From Amycolatopsis sp. EV170708-02-1 (GTDB lineage Bacteria > Actinomycetota > Actinomycetes > Mycobacteriales > Pseudonocardiaceae), in assembly GCF_022479115.1 (NCBI RefSeq), contig NZ_CP092497.1:496001-560000 (forward strand): DNA of 64,000 nucleotides, in the 5' to 3' direction. Positions 7,211-16,038 of the stretch are shown in pieces. The notes under the pieces are model-generated. The model was given only the letters and a program-made list of their open reading frames with translations. It was not told the DNA's origin and made no database searches. Made by a program: the position numbers and the translations under genes. Position 1 is the first letter of the stretch; each line of letters begins with the position of its first letter.

Positions 7211-8523
7211 CTGTGCTGTTTCAGGACCTCACGGACAGATGTGTTTCAGGACTTGTCGGACAGTTTGTTGTTGAGTGGTTGGTAGCGTACTGCTCGGTTG
7301 AGGGTGAGCTGGCGGGCGATGGTGTCGCCGATCATGATGGTGACGCGGTCGCCTTGCCAGAACACGGTGGCTGTGTGTCCGGTCCAGTTTCGGCCCAGGA
7401 CGATGGAGCAGCCGGAGAAGGCGATGACGCCGGTGGCTGAGACGGTGCGTTGAGTGCGGCCGCTGGGGGCTTCGCGGCCGGTGGCGGGGGTGGCTTTGGG
7501 GCTGGCGTCGTAGCGTTGCCGTGGGGTGTGGCCGTCGAGGCTTTGGTGGCGCCGGTGGTTGTTGTAGATGTGGCGGTAGTCCTCGAGAAGCTGTTGCAGG
7601 ACGGCAAGGTTCTCGGCCGGTGGGCGGGCGGCGAGCCATTTCCGCAGGGTTCGGTGGACGCGTTCGTTCTTGCCGCAGGTTTGCGGGCGATAGGGCCTGG
7701 AGGCGATGGCGGTGACGCCGTGTTCGGCGAGGTGGCGTTCGAGTTCGACCATCTGCCCACGGTGTTTTCCGGAGAAAGCCAATCCGTTGTCGGACAACAC
7801 TTTGACCGGTAGACCGTGGCCGGCGAAGGCCTGTTGCAGCGCGGCCCAGGTGTCGGTGCCGTTCTCACTGCTCGCGGCGTAGGAGCCGACGTCGAGGCGG
7901 GAGTGGTCGTCGAGGATCTGGATGATGCAGACCTTCTGGCCGTCGGCCAGGTAGTACTCCATGCCGTCGATCTGCCAGCACCCGTTCGGGTCGGAGTACT
8001 CGAACCGGCGTCTCGTGCGGGGTCTCTTGCGGGGCTCCGGTTCGATCTGGCCGTGCTCGCGCAGGATCCGGTAGATCGCCGACTTCGACGGCAACGGTAT
8101 GAACCCGGCCTTCTCCAGCCGCCAGCGGATCGAGATCGGCCCGTTGTCCCAGCCCTCGTCCGCGAGTTCCTTGCGGGCCCGCAGCACCGCCTCGACCACC
8201 TCCGCCCCGAACGCGGTGGGACGGTGGTGCGGGGCGGTGCTGCGGCGGATGAACCCGTTCGCCGCCTCGTTCCGGACCCGGGTCACATACCGATAGAACG
8301 TGTCCCGGGACACCCCGTGCTCGCGGCAGAACTGCGCCACGTTGACCTTCTCGCCCGCGGCCGCCCGAGCGACCGCGGCGACGAACTCAGGATCCATCGA
8401 AAACCCTGTACTGCCCATCGTCGCATGATCACCACGAAAGCCCTGGTCACCACACCGACAGGCCGGTCAGTGTCCGTGAGGTCCTGAAACATCAACTGTC
8501 CGACATGTCCTGAACTCAGACAG
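7211..8523 (-). mobile_element. IS481 family insertion sequence, 1313 bp
   Basis: Bounded by 14-bp direct repeats ACGGTTAGAACCAT at 7197-7210 and 8524-8537. The ends are imperfect inverted repeats: the left begins CTGT.CTG.TTCAGGAC...CGGACAG, and the right end read inward is CTGTCTGAGTTCAGGAC followed by CGGACAG. Each end holds a second subterminal copy of the TTTCAGGAC...CGGACA block, probably a doubled transposase site. It encodes one intact transposase on the minus strand. Confidence 0.9.
7246..8418 (-). CDS. IS481 family DDE transposase
   Basis: 390-aa transposase. An N-terminal helix-turn-helix (VNVAQFCREHGVSRDTFYRYVTR, about residues 25-48) precedes an rve integrase core. The catalytic triad is visible as D in CWQIDGMEYY, D in VLSDNGLAFSG and E in CGKNERVHRTLRKW, with NHRRHQSLDGHTPRQRY following. 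A C-terminal beta-rich tail (after about residue 320) is typical of longer actinobacterial IS481 members. There is no frame break, so the element may still be mobile. It sits 35 bp inside the left end of the element. Confidence 0.95.
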   Translation of the reverse strand: MGSTGFSMDPEFVAAVARAAAGEKVNVAQFCREHGVSRDTFYRYVTRVRNEAANGFIRRSTAPHHRPTAFGAEVVEAVLRARKELADEGWDNGPISIRWRLEKAGFIPLPSKSAIYRILREHGQIEPEPRKRPRTRRRFEYSDPNGCWQIDGMEYYLADGQKVCIIQILDDHSRLDVGSYAASSENGTDTWAALQQAFAGHGLPVKVLSDNGLAFSGKHRGQMVELERHLAEHGVTAIASRPYRPQTCGKNERVHRTLRKWLAARPPAENLAVLQQLLEDYRHIYNNHRRHQSLDGHTPRQRYDASPKATPATGREAPSGRTQRTVSATGVIAFSGCSIVLGRNWTGHTATVFWQGDRVTIMIGDTIARQLTLNRAVRYQPLNNKLSDKS

Positions 8524-8536
8524 ACGGTTAGAACCA

Positions 8537-8555
8537 TCCTTGCCACTCACGAGGC
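8537..8555. repeat. Right arm of the hairpin repeat split by IS481
   Basis: Exact complement of 7179-7197, with 12 nt of loop in the reconstructed uninterrupted site. It lies 6 bp downstream of the stop of the secreted jelly-roll gene. Confidence 0.85.
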
Positions 8556-8561
8556 GGCGGC

Positions 8562-9167
8562 TCACTTGCGCCAGAACTTGATCCCGCTCCAAGTCACCTT
8601 GACCGGCCCGGCGCCACTGGCCGTCCGGTAGGCGCCGAACTTGTCGTAGTAGCTCCCGCCGCTGCTGCTCACGGTGTGCTTCAGCGAACCGTTGAGGTAC
8701 ACCTTGTGCGTGCTCCCGACCTGGTGCACGGTGTTGACCCGCACCGACGTCCCGACGGTCGCGCCGCTCCCCACGGTGTCCCCGCCGTGCACGGCGTAGA
8801 GCCGCCCGCCGCGTTCGACCGCGAGCATGAAGTACGGTCCGGCGGTCGGCGCGTCGCGGAAGGTCTGCTTCAGGCTGATCCGGGTGCCCGCCATGCTGGT
8901 GATCCGGAACGACCCCTCGAACTGCCGGGTCCCGCCGGTGTAGGTGACGTAGCGTCGCTCCGCCCGTTGGTCCCCGCTTCCGGTGGAGCAGGTCAGCTCG
9001 AAGTTCAGCCCGTCCACTTGGCCGCATCCGCGTTCTTGCACAGTGAACGACGGGTTCTCCGCCGTCCACGGCCCCGTTCCGACCTGGGCGTTCGCCGGCA
9101 TCGCCGACGCGATCAGGCCGAGGACGGCCGTCGCGACCACCCCGGCGGTCCGAAGTCGTCTCCGCAT
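8562..9167 (-). CDS. Secreted beta-jelly-roll protein (polysaccharide lyase/lectin-like)
   Basis: 201-aa precursor with a clear Sec signal peptide (MRRRLRTAGVVATAVLG, then ASAMPANAQ, cleavage after about residue 29). The mature protein of about 170 aa is beta-rich with two cysteines (GCGQ and LTCST). It ends with YYDKFGAYRTASGAGPVKVTWSGIKFW, the closing strand pattern seen in PL7/PL20-type alginate or glucuronan lyases and LamG-like folds. No catalytic set can be assigned confidently, so carbohydrate binding or cleavage outside the cell is only a fold-based inference. The ATG start gives a proper signal sequence. Confidence 0.65.
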   Translation of the reverse strand: MRRRLRTAGVVATAVLGLIASAMPANAQVGTGPWTAENPSFTVQERGCGQVDGLNFELTCSTGSGDQRAERRYVTYTGGTRQFEGSFRITSMAGTRISLKQTFRDAPTAGPYFMLAVERGGRLYAVHGGDTVGSGATVGTSVRVNTVHQVGSTHKVYLNGSLKHTVSSSGGSYYDKFGAYRTASGAGPVKVTWSGIKFWRK

Positions 9168-9290
9168 CCTGCCTCCTGCGTACTCGGGGCGGCGGTGGTC
9201 CAGACCAGGACCAGGCTGCGACTGTACGAGCACGAACCGTCGTCGTACAAGACGTTGACGCTCCGGCGTCCCGCTGATTGGGTAACGACG

Positions 9291-9877
9291 GTGATCCTCT
9301 CCTTGACGGTCCTCGAAGGACTGGCGGCCGGGACGATCGACCTGGCCTTCCGGCGCTGGTCGAAACCGAACGTCCGTCCCGGCGACGTCATGCGCCTGGA
9401 GGCCGGGGTGATCGAGGTCGTCTCGGTCGAGATAGTCGACCCCGACGGCATCACCGACGCCGACGCCCGCCGCTCCGGCGCGGAGTCCGCGAACGCGTCC
9501 GCGGGACACTGCGCGGCCCCGCGGACGCGCCGGTGTACCGGATCGGCCTGCGCCACCTCGGTCCCGATCCCCGGCGTGCGCTCAGCGCGGACGCCGAACT
9601 GTCCGAAAAGGACGCCGAGGCCATCGGCCAGCGCTTGTCCAAGATGGACAGACGCCGCCCGTGGACACACGAGACCCTGCGGCTCATCGCCGACAACCCC
9701 GGCCGCCGGGCGCAGGAGCTCGCCGACCTCCTCGGCCGCGCGAAGGAACCGCTGAAGGCCGACATCCGCAAGCTGAAGAACCTCGGCCTGACGCTCAGCC
9801 TCGAAGTCGGCTATCGGATCTCCCCGCGCGGCGCGGCCTATCTGCGCCTTATCGAGGATCCCGGTAGAACGCGCTGA
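9291..9877 (+). pseudogene. ASCH-domain protein with C-terminal winged-helix-like region, -1 frame break
   Basis: Starts at a GTG (ILSLTVLEGLAAGTIDLAFRRW), which is the ASCH/PUA-like opening of an actinobacterial family of about 200 aa. The first frame reads to ITDADARRSGAESANA. At about 9495-9503 the frame slips by one base, and the downstream frame gives VRGTLRGPADAPVYRIGLRHLGPDPR. It continues into the C-terminal part (WTHETLRLIADNPGRRAQELADLLG, then KADIRKLKNLGLTLSLEVGYRISPRG). Joined, the two halves make a full-length protein. The C-terminus looks like a winged helix and the ASCH part suggests RNA binding, both by family. It converges with and overlaps the hydrolase gene by 29 bp. Confidence 0.75.
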
Positions 9878-10628
9878 GTTCCGGCGCGAGCCGCTCCGGC
9901 CGGACACTGTGGAACTCCCCGTCCAGCTCGACCTGCCGTGCACCCGGGACCGTCTTCGCCGTGGCGAGCGCCGCGGCCTTCAGCCAGTCGGTGCTGCCGT
10001 TGCTGTTCACCACGAGCACGGGCGTCTCGATCGACGCCAGTTCGCCCGGCACCTTGGCATCCCTCATCACGAAGGCGTCGTAGACGAGCGTGGGCGCGAA
10101 CGAGCGCAGCTCCGCCCACATCGGCGTCGCCTTGGCCGCGGCGACGGCCTCCGCCGGGGTGCCGACCGCGGACATCGTGAACAGCGCGACGGCGTCGTCC
10201 CACCGGTCCGCCGCGACCAGCTCGCGCATCTCGCCGGCATACCCCTCGGGGACTTCCTCCGTCTCGCCGCGATAAGGCGGCTCGAAGACCGACAGGCGCG
10301 TCATCGGCACTCCCGCCGCGGCCGCGAGCAGCGCCAGCGCGCCACCGGAGGAGATGCCGTGCACGATCACCGGCTCACCGAGCGCGGCGACGACCGCCGC
10401 CAGGTCCTCGATCTCCCGCTCGACCGCGTACGGCGCGGTGTCCCCGCTGCCGCCGCGGCCCCGGCGGTCGTAGGTCACCACCGAGAACTCGGCCGTCAGC
10501 TCCGCGACCAGCGGTTCGTCTCCGTGCCGGTCGTTGCCCGCGCCCGCGACGACGACCAGCGCCTGCCCCTCGCCGCGTCGTTCGAACGCGATCGGCGTCC
10601 CGTCCGCGGACCTCGCTGTGTGGATCAT
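9849..10628 (-). CDS. Alpha/beta hydrolase
   Basis: 259-aa alpha/beta hydrolase. The oxyanion/cap start is VVVAGAGNDRHGDEPL, followed by VVTYDRRGRGGSG and the nucleophile elbow HGISSGGALALL (Ser of G-x-S-x-G near residue 85). The acid is probably the Asp in NGSTDWLK and the His in DGEFHSVRPERL. The substrate is unknown. The ATG at 10628 gives the usual short N-terminus (MIHTARSADGTPIAFERRG). Longer starts at 10637 and 10670 are possible; the longest would come within 9 bp of the LexA box upstream of the divergent AlkB gene. Confidence 0.85.
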   Translation of the reverse strand: MIHTARSADGTPIAFERRGEGQALVVVAGAGNDRHGDEPLVAELTAEFSVVTYDRRGRGGSGDTAPYAVEREIEDLAAVVAALGEPVIVHGISSGGALALLAAAAGVPMTRLSVFEPPYRGETEEVPEGYAGEMRELVAADRWDDAVALFTMSAVGTPAEAVAAAKATPMWAELRSFAPTLVYDAFVMRDAKVPGELASIETPVLVVNSNGSTDWLKAAALATAKTVPGARQVELDGEFHSVRPERLAPELSAFYRDPR

Positions 10629-10678
10629 GCCGACCATCGTGCCCGACGGCACCGACAGAAAGCAGGTCATTTACCCAC

Positions 10679-10694
10679 TCGAACACCCGTTCGA
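10679..10694. promoter_or_regulatory. LexA (SOS) box
   Basis: TCGAACACCCGTTCGA, a perfect TCGAAC-N4-GTTCGA palindrome matching the actinobacterial/Gram-positive LexA consensus. It is 34 bp upstream of the AlkB-like start and 51 bp from the hydrolase start, so it could control both divergent genes. Damage-inducible expression of the AlkB homologue fits its repair role. Confidence 0.8.
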
Positions 10695-10727
10695 CAAATG
10701 ATCGGATCCGGAGTAGGTTCGGTTGCC

Positions 10728-11354
10728 ATGACCCCCGCCCTTCAAGCCTCGCTGTTCGACGAGTGCGCCGCGCTCGGGCTCGGCTCGCTCGACGGGCTCC
10801 GGCGCACCGAGCTGACCCGCGGCGCCTGGATCGACGTGCTGCCCGGCTGGCTCGCCGGCGCCGACGAACTGTTCACCCGGCTCGCCGAAGACGTGCCGTG
10901 GCACGCCGAACGACGGCAGATGTACGACCGCGTCGTCGCCGTTCCCCGGCTGCTGAGTTACTACCGCGAAGGCATGCCGCTCCCCCACCCGATCCTCACG
11001 GAGGCAAGGGAGACGCTTTCGGCGCACTACGCGGAAGAGCTCGGCGAGCCGTTCGTGACCTCCGGCCTGTGCTTCTACCGGGACGGGCGCGACAGTGTCG
11101 CCTGGCACGGCGACGACACCGGCCGCTCCCGCACCGAGGACACCATGGTCGCGATCGTCTCGGTCGGCGCCGCCCGGCAGCTGGCGCTGCGCCCGCGTGG
11201 CGGAGGCGAGACGGTCCGCCACGCCCTCGGCCACGGCGACCTGATCGTCATGGGCGGCAGCTGCCAGCGCACCTGGGAACACGCCGTCCCCAAGACCGCC
11301 AAACCGGTCGGGCCGAGGATCAGCATCCAGTTCCGCCCGAGAGGAGTCGCCTGA
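10728..11354 (+). CDS. AlkB-like 2-oxoglutarate/Fe(II) dioxygenase
   Basis: 208-aa AlkB family protein that would oxidatively remove alkyl groups from DNA or RNA bases. The iron/2-oxoglutarate site is seen as HxD in SVAWHGDDTG, the distal His in CQRTWEHAVPK, and the R-x5-R of GPRISIQFRPR at the C-terminus. The conserved PRLLSYYREGMPLPHP nucleotide-recognition lid also fits AlkB/ABH2-like members. The ATG start is used; upstream sequence is the SOS-box promoter. It ends 3 bp from the convergent P450 stop. Confidence 0.9.
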   Translation: MTPALQASLFDECAALGLGSLDGLRRTELTRGAWIDVLPGWLAGADELFTRLAEDVPWHAERRQMYDRVVAVPRLLSYYREGMPLPHPILTEARETLSAHYAEELGEPFVTSGLCFYRDGRDSVAWHGDDTGRSRTEDTMVAIVSVGAARQLALRPRGGGETVRHALGHGDLIVMGGSCQRTWEHAVPKTAKPVGPRISIQFRPRGVA

Positions 11355-11357
11355 GGA

Positions 11358-12632
11358 TCAGTCCAGCAGCACGGGCAGCGCGTCGACGCCGTAGACGATC
11401 GAGACCTTCCGGAAGCCCACCTCTTCCGGCGCGATCGCCAGCCGCATCTCCGGGAACCGGCGGACCAGCGCGGGATACGCGGTGCGCAGCTCCATCCTGG
11501 CCAGTTCGGCACCGATGCAGCGGTGGATGCCCCAGCCGAAGGCGAGATGCGACGTCGGCTCGCGGGTCGCGTCGAACTTCTCCATGTCCTCGCCGAGGAC
11601 GCCATCGCGGTTCGCGACGCTGAGCGACACCAGCACGATGTCTCCCTTCGCGATCCGGACGCCGGCGATGTCCATGTCCTCCTTGGCGAACCGCGGGAAG
11701 GCCATCTGCACCACGGTGAGGTACCGCAGGAGTTCCTCGACGAACTTGTGGACGGCCTCGTCGTCGCCGCGGACGGCCTCGAACAGCTCGCGATCCTTGA
11801 GAAGCACGAGCGCGCCGAGCGCGAGCATGCTCGCCGTGGTCTCCAGCCCGCCGGTGAGCACGCCGTCGGCGAGACCGGCCAGTTCGCGGTCGTCGATCTC
11901 GTCGCCGTGCTCCTTGATGAGCATGCCGAGCAAGCCGTCGCCCGGCTTCTCGCGCTGCTTCTTGACGATCTCGTCCAAATAGGACAGTGACTCGGTCATC
12001 GCGCCGAGTGACGCGCCCGCGCCACCGAAGAGATCGAACCGCGCGGTGCTCAGCCGCTGGAAGTCGTCGCGATCCTCGTACGGGACGCCCAGCAGCTCAC
12101 AGATCGTCAGCGACGGGATCGGCAGGGCGAAGGCCTCCCACAGATCGACGGGGCCGTCCGCCTTCGCCATCGCGTCGAGCTGGTCGGCGACGATCTCGTC
12201 GATCCGCGGTGTCAAGCGTGACAGCCGCCGCATGGTGAACTCCGGCGTGAGCAGCCGCCGCAGCCGGGTGTGCACCGGCGGATCGGCGAACCCGAGCCCG
12301 CCCGGGTTCTGGTCCTCGGTCACGCCGGCGTTCCCGACCAGGTTCGTGAAGTCGCTGCTGAACTCGCCGACCTTGCCGAGCACGGCCTTGGCCTCGTCGT
12401 AGCCGGTGACCAGCCAGCCGTTCATCCCGAACGGCAGGTCGAGTTTGCTGATCGGCTCCTCGGCGCGGATCCGGCCCAGCTCGGCCACCGGGTCGAGACC
12501 GTCGCGCTTGAGAGGCAGCAGCGCGTTGTCCGGGATGACCGACATCTTGGCCAGGTCGAACCCGTTCTTCTGCTGACGCGCGAGGTAACGGCGGCCGATC
12601 CAAGCCAGCACGCGCGAGCGAATGCTCCCCAT
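11358..12632 (-). CDS. Cytochrome P450
   Basis: 424-aa soluble bacterial P450. Seen in order: PPVHTRLRRLLTPEFTMRRL (helix C region), the oxygen-activation helix I motif GGLETTASML, EELLRY (E-x-x-R of helix K) and the heme loop FGWGIHRCIGAELARMEL with the axial cysteine. The ATG gives MGSIRSRVLAWIG; upstream frame has no reasonable start. There is no ferredoxin gene nearby, so the redox partner is encoded elsewhere. The substrate is unknown, and it lies about 23 kb from the biosynthetic cluster and is probably not part of it. Confidence 0.95.
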   Translation of the reverse strand: MGSIRSRVLAWIGRRYLARQQKNGFDLAKMSVIPDNALLPLKRDGLDPVAELGRIRAEEPISKLDLPFGMNGWLVTGYDEAKAVLGKVGEFSSDFTNLVGNAGVTEDQNPGGLGFADPPVHTRLRRLLTPEFTMRRLSRLTPRIDEIVADQLDAMAKADGPVDLWEAFALPIPSLTICELLGVPYEDRDDFQRLSTARFDLFGGAGASLGAMTESLSYLDEIVKKQREKPGDGLLGMLIKEHGDEIDDRELAGLADGVLTGGLETTASMLALGALVLLKDRELFEAVRGDDEAVHKFVEELLRYLTVVQMAFPRFAKEDMDIAGVRIAKGDIVLVSLSVANRDGVLGEDMEKFDATREPTSHLAFGWGIHRCIGAELARMELRTAYPALVRRFPEMRLAIAPEEVGFRKVSIVYGVDALPVLLD

Positions 12633-12888
12633 ACGTTGCACCCTACTCCAGCCCGCGACCACCTGACCTGGCACAACAGGCCGCCTTCGCCCATCGGGGC
12701 AGGAACTTCGACGGCTGTTCACCCGCCGTCCCACTCGATTACTCACGTCCAGAAAGTCGGTTTTCCCCGGTCGAAGGTTCCCGGCGGCCGGGAGACGTCG
12801 GTCACCGTCGGTCACCACGGACCGGAGGTAACGCCTGACAGCGGGCGCGCGTCGTGAGATTGTCGGACCCTACTGGGAGGATTCGGAC

Positions 12889-15800
12889 ATGTCAGCCGCG
12901 CTCATCGGACGTGACCATCCCGCGGGGGTGCTCCGCGCGGAGATCGCCCGTGCCACCGAAAGCCACGGCGGGCTGGTGCTGGTCACCGGGGAAGCCGGGA
13001 TCGGCAAGACCACGCTCGTCACCGGCGCCGCCGAAGAAGCGAAGCGTCTCGGCGCCCTCGTGCTCAACGGGTCCTGCTGGGACTCGGCGAGCGCTCCTGG
13101 CTACTGGCCCTGGACACAGGTGGTCCGCGGGCTGCGGCGCGCGGTCGGCGAGCGTTGCTGGGCCGCGATGGCCGACAGTGCGCTCGATGTCCTGCTCGGA
13201 GAGGCACGCGGCGACGGCGCGGCGGACGGGTTCCGGTTGTACGACGCGGTGACGAGCGTGCTGGTGGCCGCCTCCCAGGACCAGCCGGTCGTCGTGGTGC
13301 TCGACGATCTGCACTGGGCCGACGCCGCGTCGCTGCGGTTGCTCGAGTTCGCCGCTCAGCACACCTGGTTCGAACGGCTGCTTCTGGTCGGCACGTACCG
13401 GGATGTCGAGGTCGAGGCGACCGATCACCCGCTTCGCTCGCTCATGCTGCCGCTGCTCGCGAAGGCCACTTCGGTCACTCTCACCGGCCTCGAACCGGAC
13501 GAGGTCGGCACGCTCATGGCCAGGACGGCGGGCGCGGAGCCCGACGACGCGCTGATCGCCGAGGTCCACCGCCGCACCGGCGGGAATCCGTTCTTCGTCG
13601 AGCAGACGGCGCGGCTGTGGCACAGCGGCGGTTCCGCCGAGACCATCGCCCCCGGCGTGGCCGATGCCCTGCAGAGGCGGCTTTCCCTGCTCCCCCAGCC
13701 GGTTCTCGCCCTGCTGACCACCGCGTCCGTACTGGGCAGGGAATTCCACCGGCGGCTGCTCGCGGGGGTGGCGTCGGCGCCCGTGCCCCAGGTGGACCGG
13801 CTGCTCGATCAGGCCGTCGCGGCGCGGCTGGTCGTGGTGCACGGGCAGGGCCGGTTCGCCTTCGCCCACGACCTGGTCCGCGAGACGCTGTACGCGAGCC
13901 TGTCCGAACCGGAGCGCCGCAACCGTCACGCCGCGGTCGTCGCGGCGGCCCGCGAGACGCCGTCTTCGTCGGACAAGCTCTTCCCCGCGGACATGGCCCG
14001 CCACGCGTTGCTCGCGGGCCGGGAACTCGATCCGGACCAGGCCGTCGACCTGCTGCTCGCCGCTGCGATCGACGCCACCGGCCGGATGGCGATCGAGGAG
14101 ACGACCACGCATTACCGGCGGGCGATGGAAATCGTCGAAGACCGGCGGCGCCAGGCGGTCATCGCGCTCGAATTGGGCGCGCATCTGACCCGCCACCACG
14201 ACACGGAGGAGGGCAGGAAGGTCCTCGACGACGTCTCGGTGCTCATCCGTGAACTCGACGACGACGATCTCCTCGCCCGGCTGGCGCTGACCCTGATCCG
14301 CGCCGATCACAAGGGCCTGCGGCCCGACGAGACGGTCAAGGTACTCACCGAAGCGCATGGACGGTTGTGCGGCCGTGAGCCCGGCCGGGACGTCACCGTC
14401 GAAGAGATGACGCAGGAACTGACCGCGCACATCATGATCACCGCCCGCGACGACCAGGACGATTCCGCCCTGTTGTTCGGTTTGTGGGCCCGGCACGACG
14501 CGATCTGGGGGCCGGGCAGCGCCGCGGAACGCGAGCGGCTCACCGACGAACTGGTCCTCGTCGGCCGCCGCACGTCGAACGCGGAATTGGAGCACTACGC
14601 GGCGTCGTTCAAATGGGTGGCGCTGCTCGAACAGGGCGATCCCCGGTATTTCGAGCAGTATCAGGAATTCCTCGCCCTGGCGGCCACCGGCAGGGCGCCG
14701 AGTTCGCAGCTGGCGTCCCGGATCGACCAGAGCATCATCGCCACGCTCCAGGGCCGGTTCGCCGAAGCCGAGGCGTTGATCCAGCAGGTGATCTCGTGCC
14801 ACGAAGGCGACGAGCATCCCCATTTCGGTGACCTGAACCAGTTGCAGCGGTGGGTCCGGTGGTGTCTGGAGGGGCGGTTCGACGAGCTCGCCGGGCTGCA
14901 CCGCGAGATCTCCCGCGGTGGGTACGCGTACGGCCGGCTGCTGGAGGCGATCACCGCGGCCCAGCGCGAGGAAGCCAGGGAGGCCGTCCGGCTCACCGAT
15001 CTCGCGGCCGACGTGAAGCCGTATCCGCGTGACCTGGAAGCGTTGTGGTTGCGCTGTCAGGCGCATACGGCGGCGGTCTCCCGCGATCCCGAACGCTGTG
15101 AAGCGGCCCGCGCGCTCCTCCTGCCGTACAGCGGGGAATGGCTGGTTTCCCTGTACGGCTGCGAGATCTCCGGCCCGGTCGACCTCTGGCTCGGCAGGCT
15201 CGATCTCGCGCAGGAACGGTGGAACGAAGCGGTGGACCGGCTGCGCGGTGCCCTGCTCTCCGCGGATCGTCTCAGGGCGACCGTCTGGGCGACCGAAGCC
15301 AAGTCCTGGCTGGCGAACGCCCTGCTCGGCCGTAACCTCGACGGCGACGCGACGGCCGCGGTGAACCTGCTGTCCGAAGTGGCCGAAGAAGCCACCGCGC
15401 TCGGTATGCGCCCGGTCATGGCCAGGGTGACGCGGGCGCGGGAGACCGCACGGACCCCGGCGGCGCCGACGGCCGAGTTCCGCCGCGACGAAGCCGTGTG
15501 GACGCTGCGCTTCGACGGCGTCACCGCCCACCTTCCGGACTCGAAAGGCTTGCGGGATCTGCATTTCCTGCTCGGCAGGCCGGGCTCGGAGGTGGCGGCC
15601 GTCCGGTTGCTCGATCCTGAGGGAGGCGAGGTGGTCGTCGCCGCGAAGAGTCTCGGCGGGGACGCCGTCCTCGACGAAGAGGCGAAGGCCCGGTACCGCG
15701 CGCGGCTGGACGAGCTCGACGAGCTGATCGACACCGCGACCGGGCTGGGACAGGACACGCGCGCCGCCGCGCTGGACCGGGAACGGGACGCGCTCCTCGC

Positions 15801-16014
15801 CGAGCTGCGGTCCGCGGCCGGGCTCGGCGGCCGCACCCGGCGGCTCGGCGACGAGGCCGAACGCGCCCGCAAGACGGTCACCGCCCGGATCCGGGACACC
15901 CTGCGCAAACTCGACGAGCAGCATCCGGCGCTGGCCGCGCACCTGCGCGCGTCGGTCACCACCGGTTCTTCGTGCCGGTACGCGCCCGAGAACAAGGTCC
16001 CCTGGCGGCTGTGA
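12889..16014 (+). CDS. Large AAA/STAND ATPase with TPR-like middle, regulator-like
   Basis: 1041-aa protein. Walker A (GEAGIGKT) is at residues 34-41 and Walker B (VVVVLDDLHWAD) near residue 140, followed by GGNPFFVEQTARL, a hallmark of MalT/BREX-like regulator ATPases. Residues of about 370-830 are helical repeats, probably TPR-like. The C-terminal region (after about residue 870) holds WTLRFDGVTAHLPDSKGLRDLHFLL, an Arg/Glu-rich helical pair, and ends ARKTVTARIRDTLRKLDEQHPALAAHL, which is shared by many actinobacterial signalling ATPases. There is no LuxR HTH. It probably controls transcription or signalling, with target unknown. ATG start after GGGAGGA at 7 nt. Confidence 0.85.
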   Translation: MSAALIGRDHPAGVLRAEIARATESHGGLVLVTGEAGIGKTTLVTGAAEEAKRLGALVLNGSCWDSASAPGYWPWTQVVRGLRRAVGERCWAAMADSALDVLLGEARGDGAADGFRLYDAVTSVLVAASQDQPVVVVLDDLHWADAASLRLLEFAAQHTWFERLLLVGTYRDVEVEATDHPLRSLMLPLLAKATSVTLTGLEPDEVGTLMARTAGAEPDDALIAEVHRRTGGNPFFVEQTARLWHSGGSAETIAPGVADALQRRLSLLPQPVLALLTTASVLGREFHRRLLAGVASAPVPQVDRLLDQAVAARLVVVHGQGRFAFAHDLVRETLYASLSEPERRNRHAAVVAAARETPSSSDKLFPADMARHALLAGRELDPDQAVDLLLAAAIDATGRMAIEETTTHYRRAMEIVEDRRRQAVIALELGAHLTRHHDTEEGRKVLDDVSVLIRELDDDDLLARLALTLIRADHKGLRPDETVKVLTEAHGRLCGREPGRDVTVEEMTQELTAHIMITARDDQDDSALLFGLWARHDAIWGPGSAAERERLTDELVLVGRRTSNAELEHYAASFKWVALLEQGDPRYFEQYQEFLALAATGRAPSSQLASRIDQSIIATLQGRFAEAEALIQQVISCHEGDEHPHFGDLNQLQRWVRWCLEGRFDELAGLHREISRGGYAYGRLLEAITAAQREEAREAVRLTDLAADVKPYPRDLEALWLRCQAHTAAVSRDPERCEAARALLLPYSGEWLVSLYGCEISGPVDLWLGRLDLAQERWNEAVDRLRGALLSADRLRATVWATEAKSWLANALLGRNLDGDATAAVNLLSEVAEEATALGMRPVMARVTRARETARTPAAPTAEFRRDEAVWTLRFDGVTAHLPDSKGLRDLHFLLGRPGSEVAAVRLLDPEGGEVVVAAKSLGGDAVLDEEAKARYRARLDELDELIDTATGLGQDTRAAALDRERDALLAELRSAAGLGGRTRRLGDEAERARKTVTARIRDTLRKLDEQHPALAAHLRASVTTGSSCRYAPENKVPWRL

Positions 16015-16028
16015 GCCGCCAGGGGACC
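15996..16028. terminator. Bidirectional hairpin spanning the ATPase stop codon
   Basis: Perfect 14-bp arms (GGTCCCCTGGCGGC / GCCGCCAGGGGACC) around a 5-nt loop that contains the TGA of the ATPase gene. The convergent ABC permease gene ends 11 bp beyond, so the hairpin can serve both. No U-run follows, as is usual in actinobacteria. Confidence 0.7.
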
Positions 16029-16038
16029 TACCCCCGGC

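Noticed and set aside
12892..15942. Very long open frame on the minus strand opposite the AAA ATPase
   Set aside because: It is the mirror of a high-GC coding gene, with no family resemblance and low-complexity composition; the plus-strand ATPase has clear motifs.
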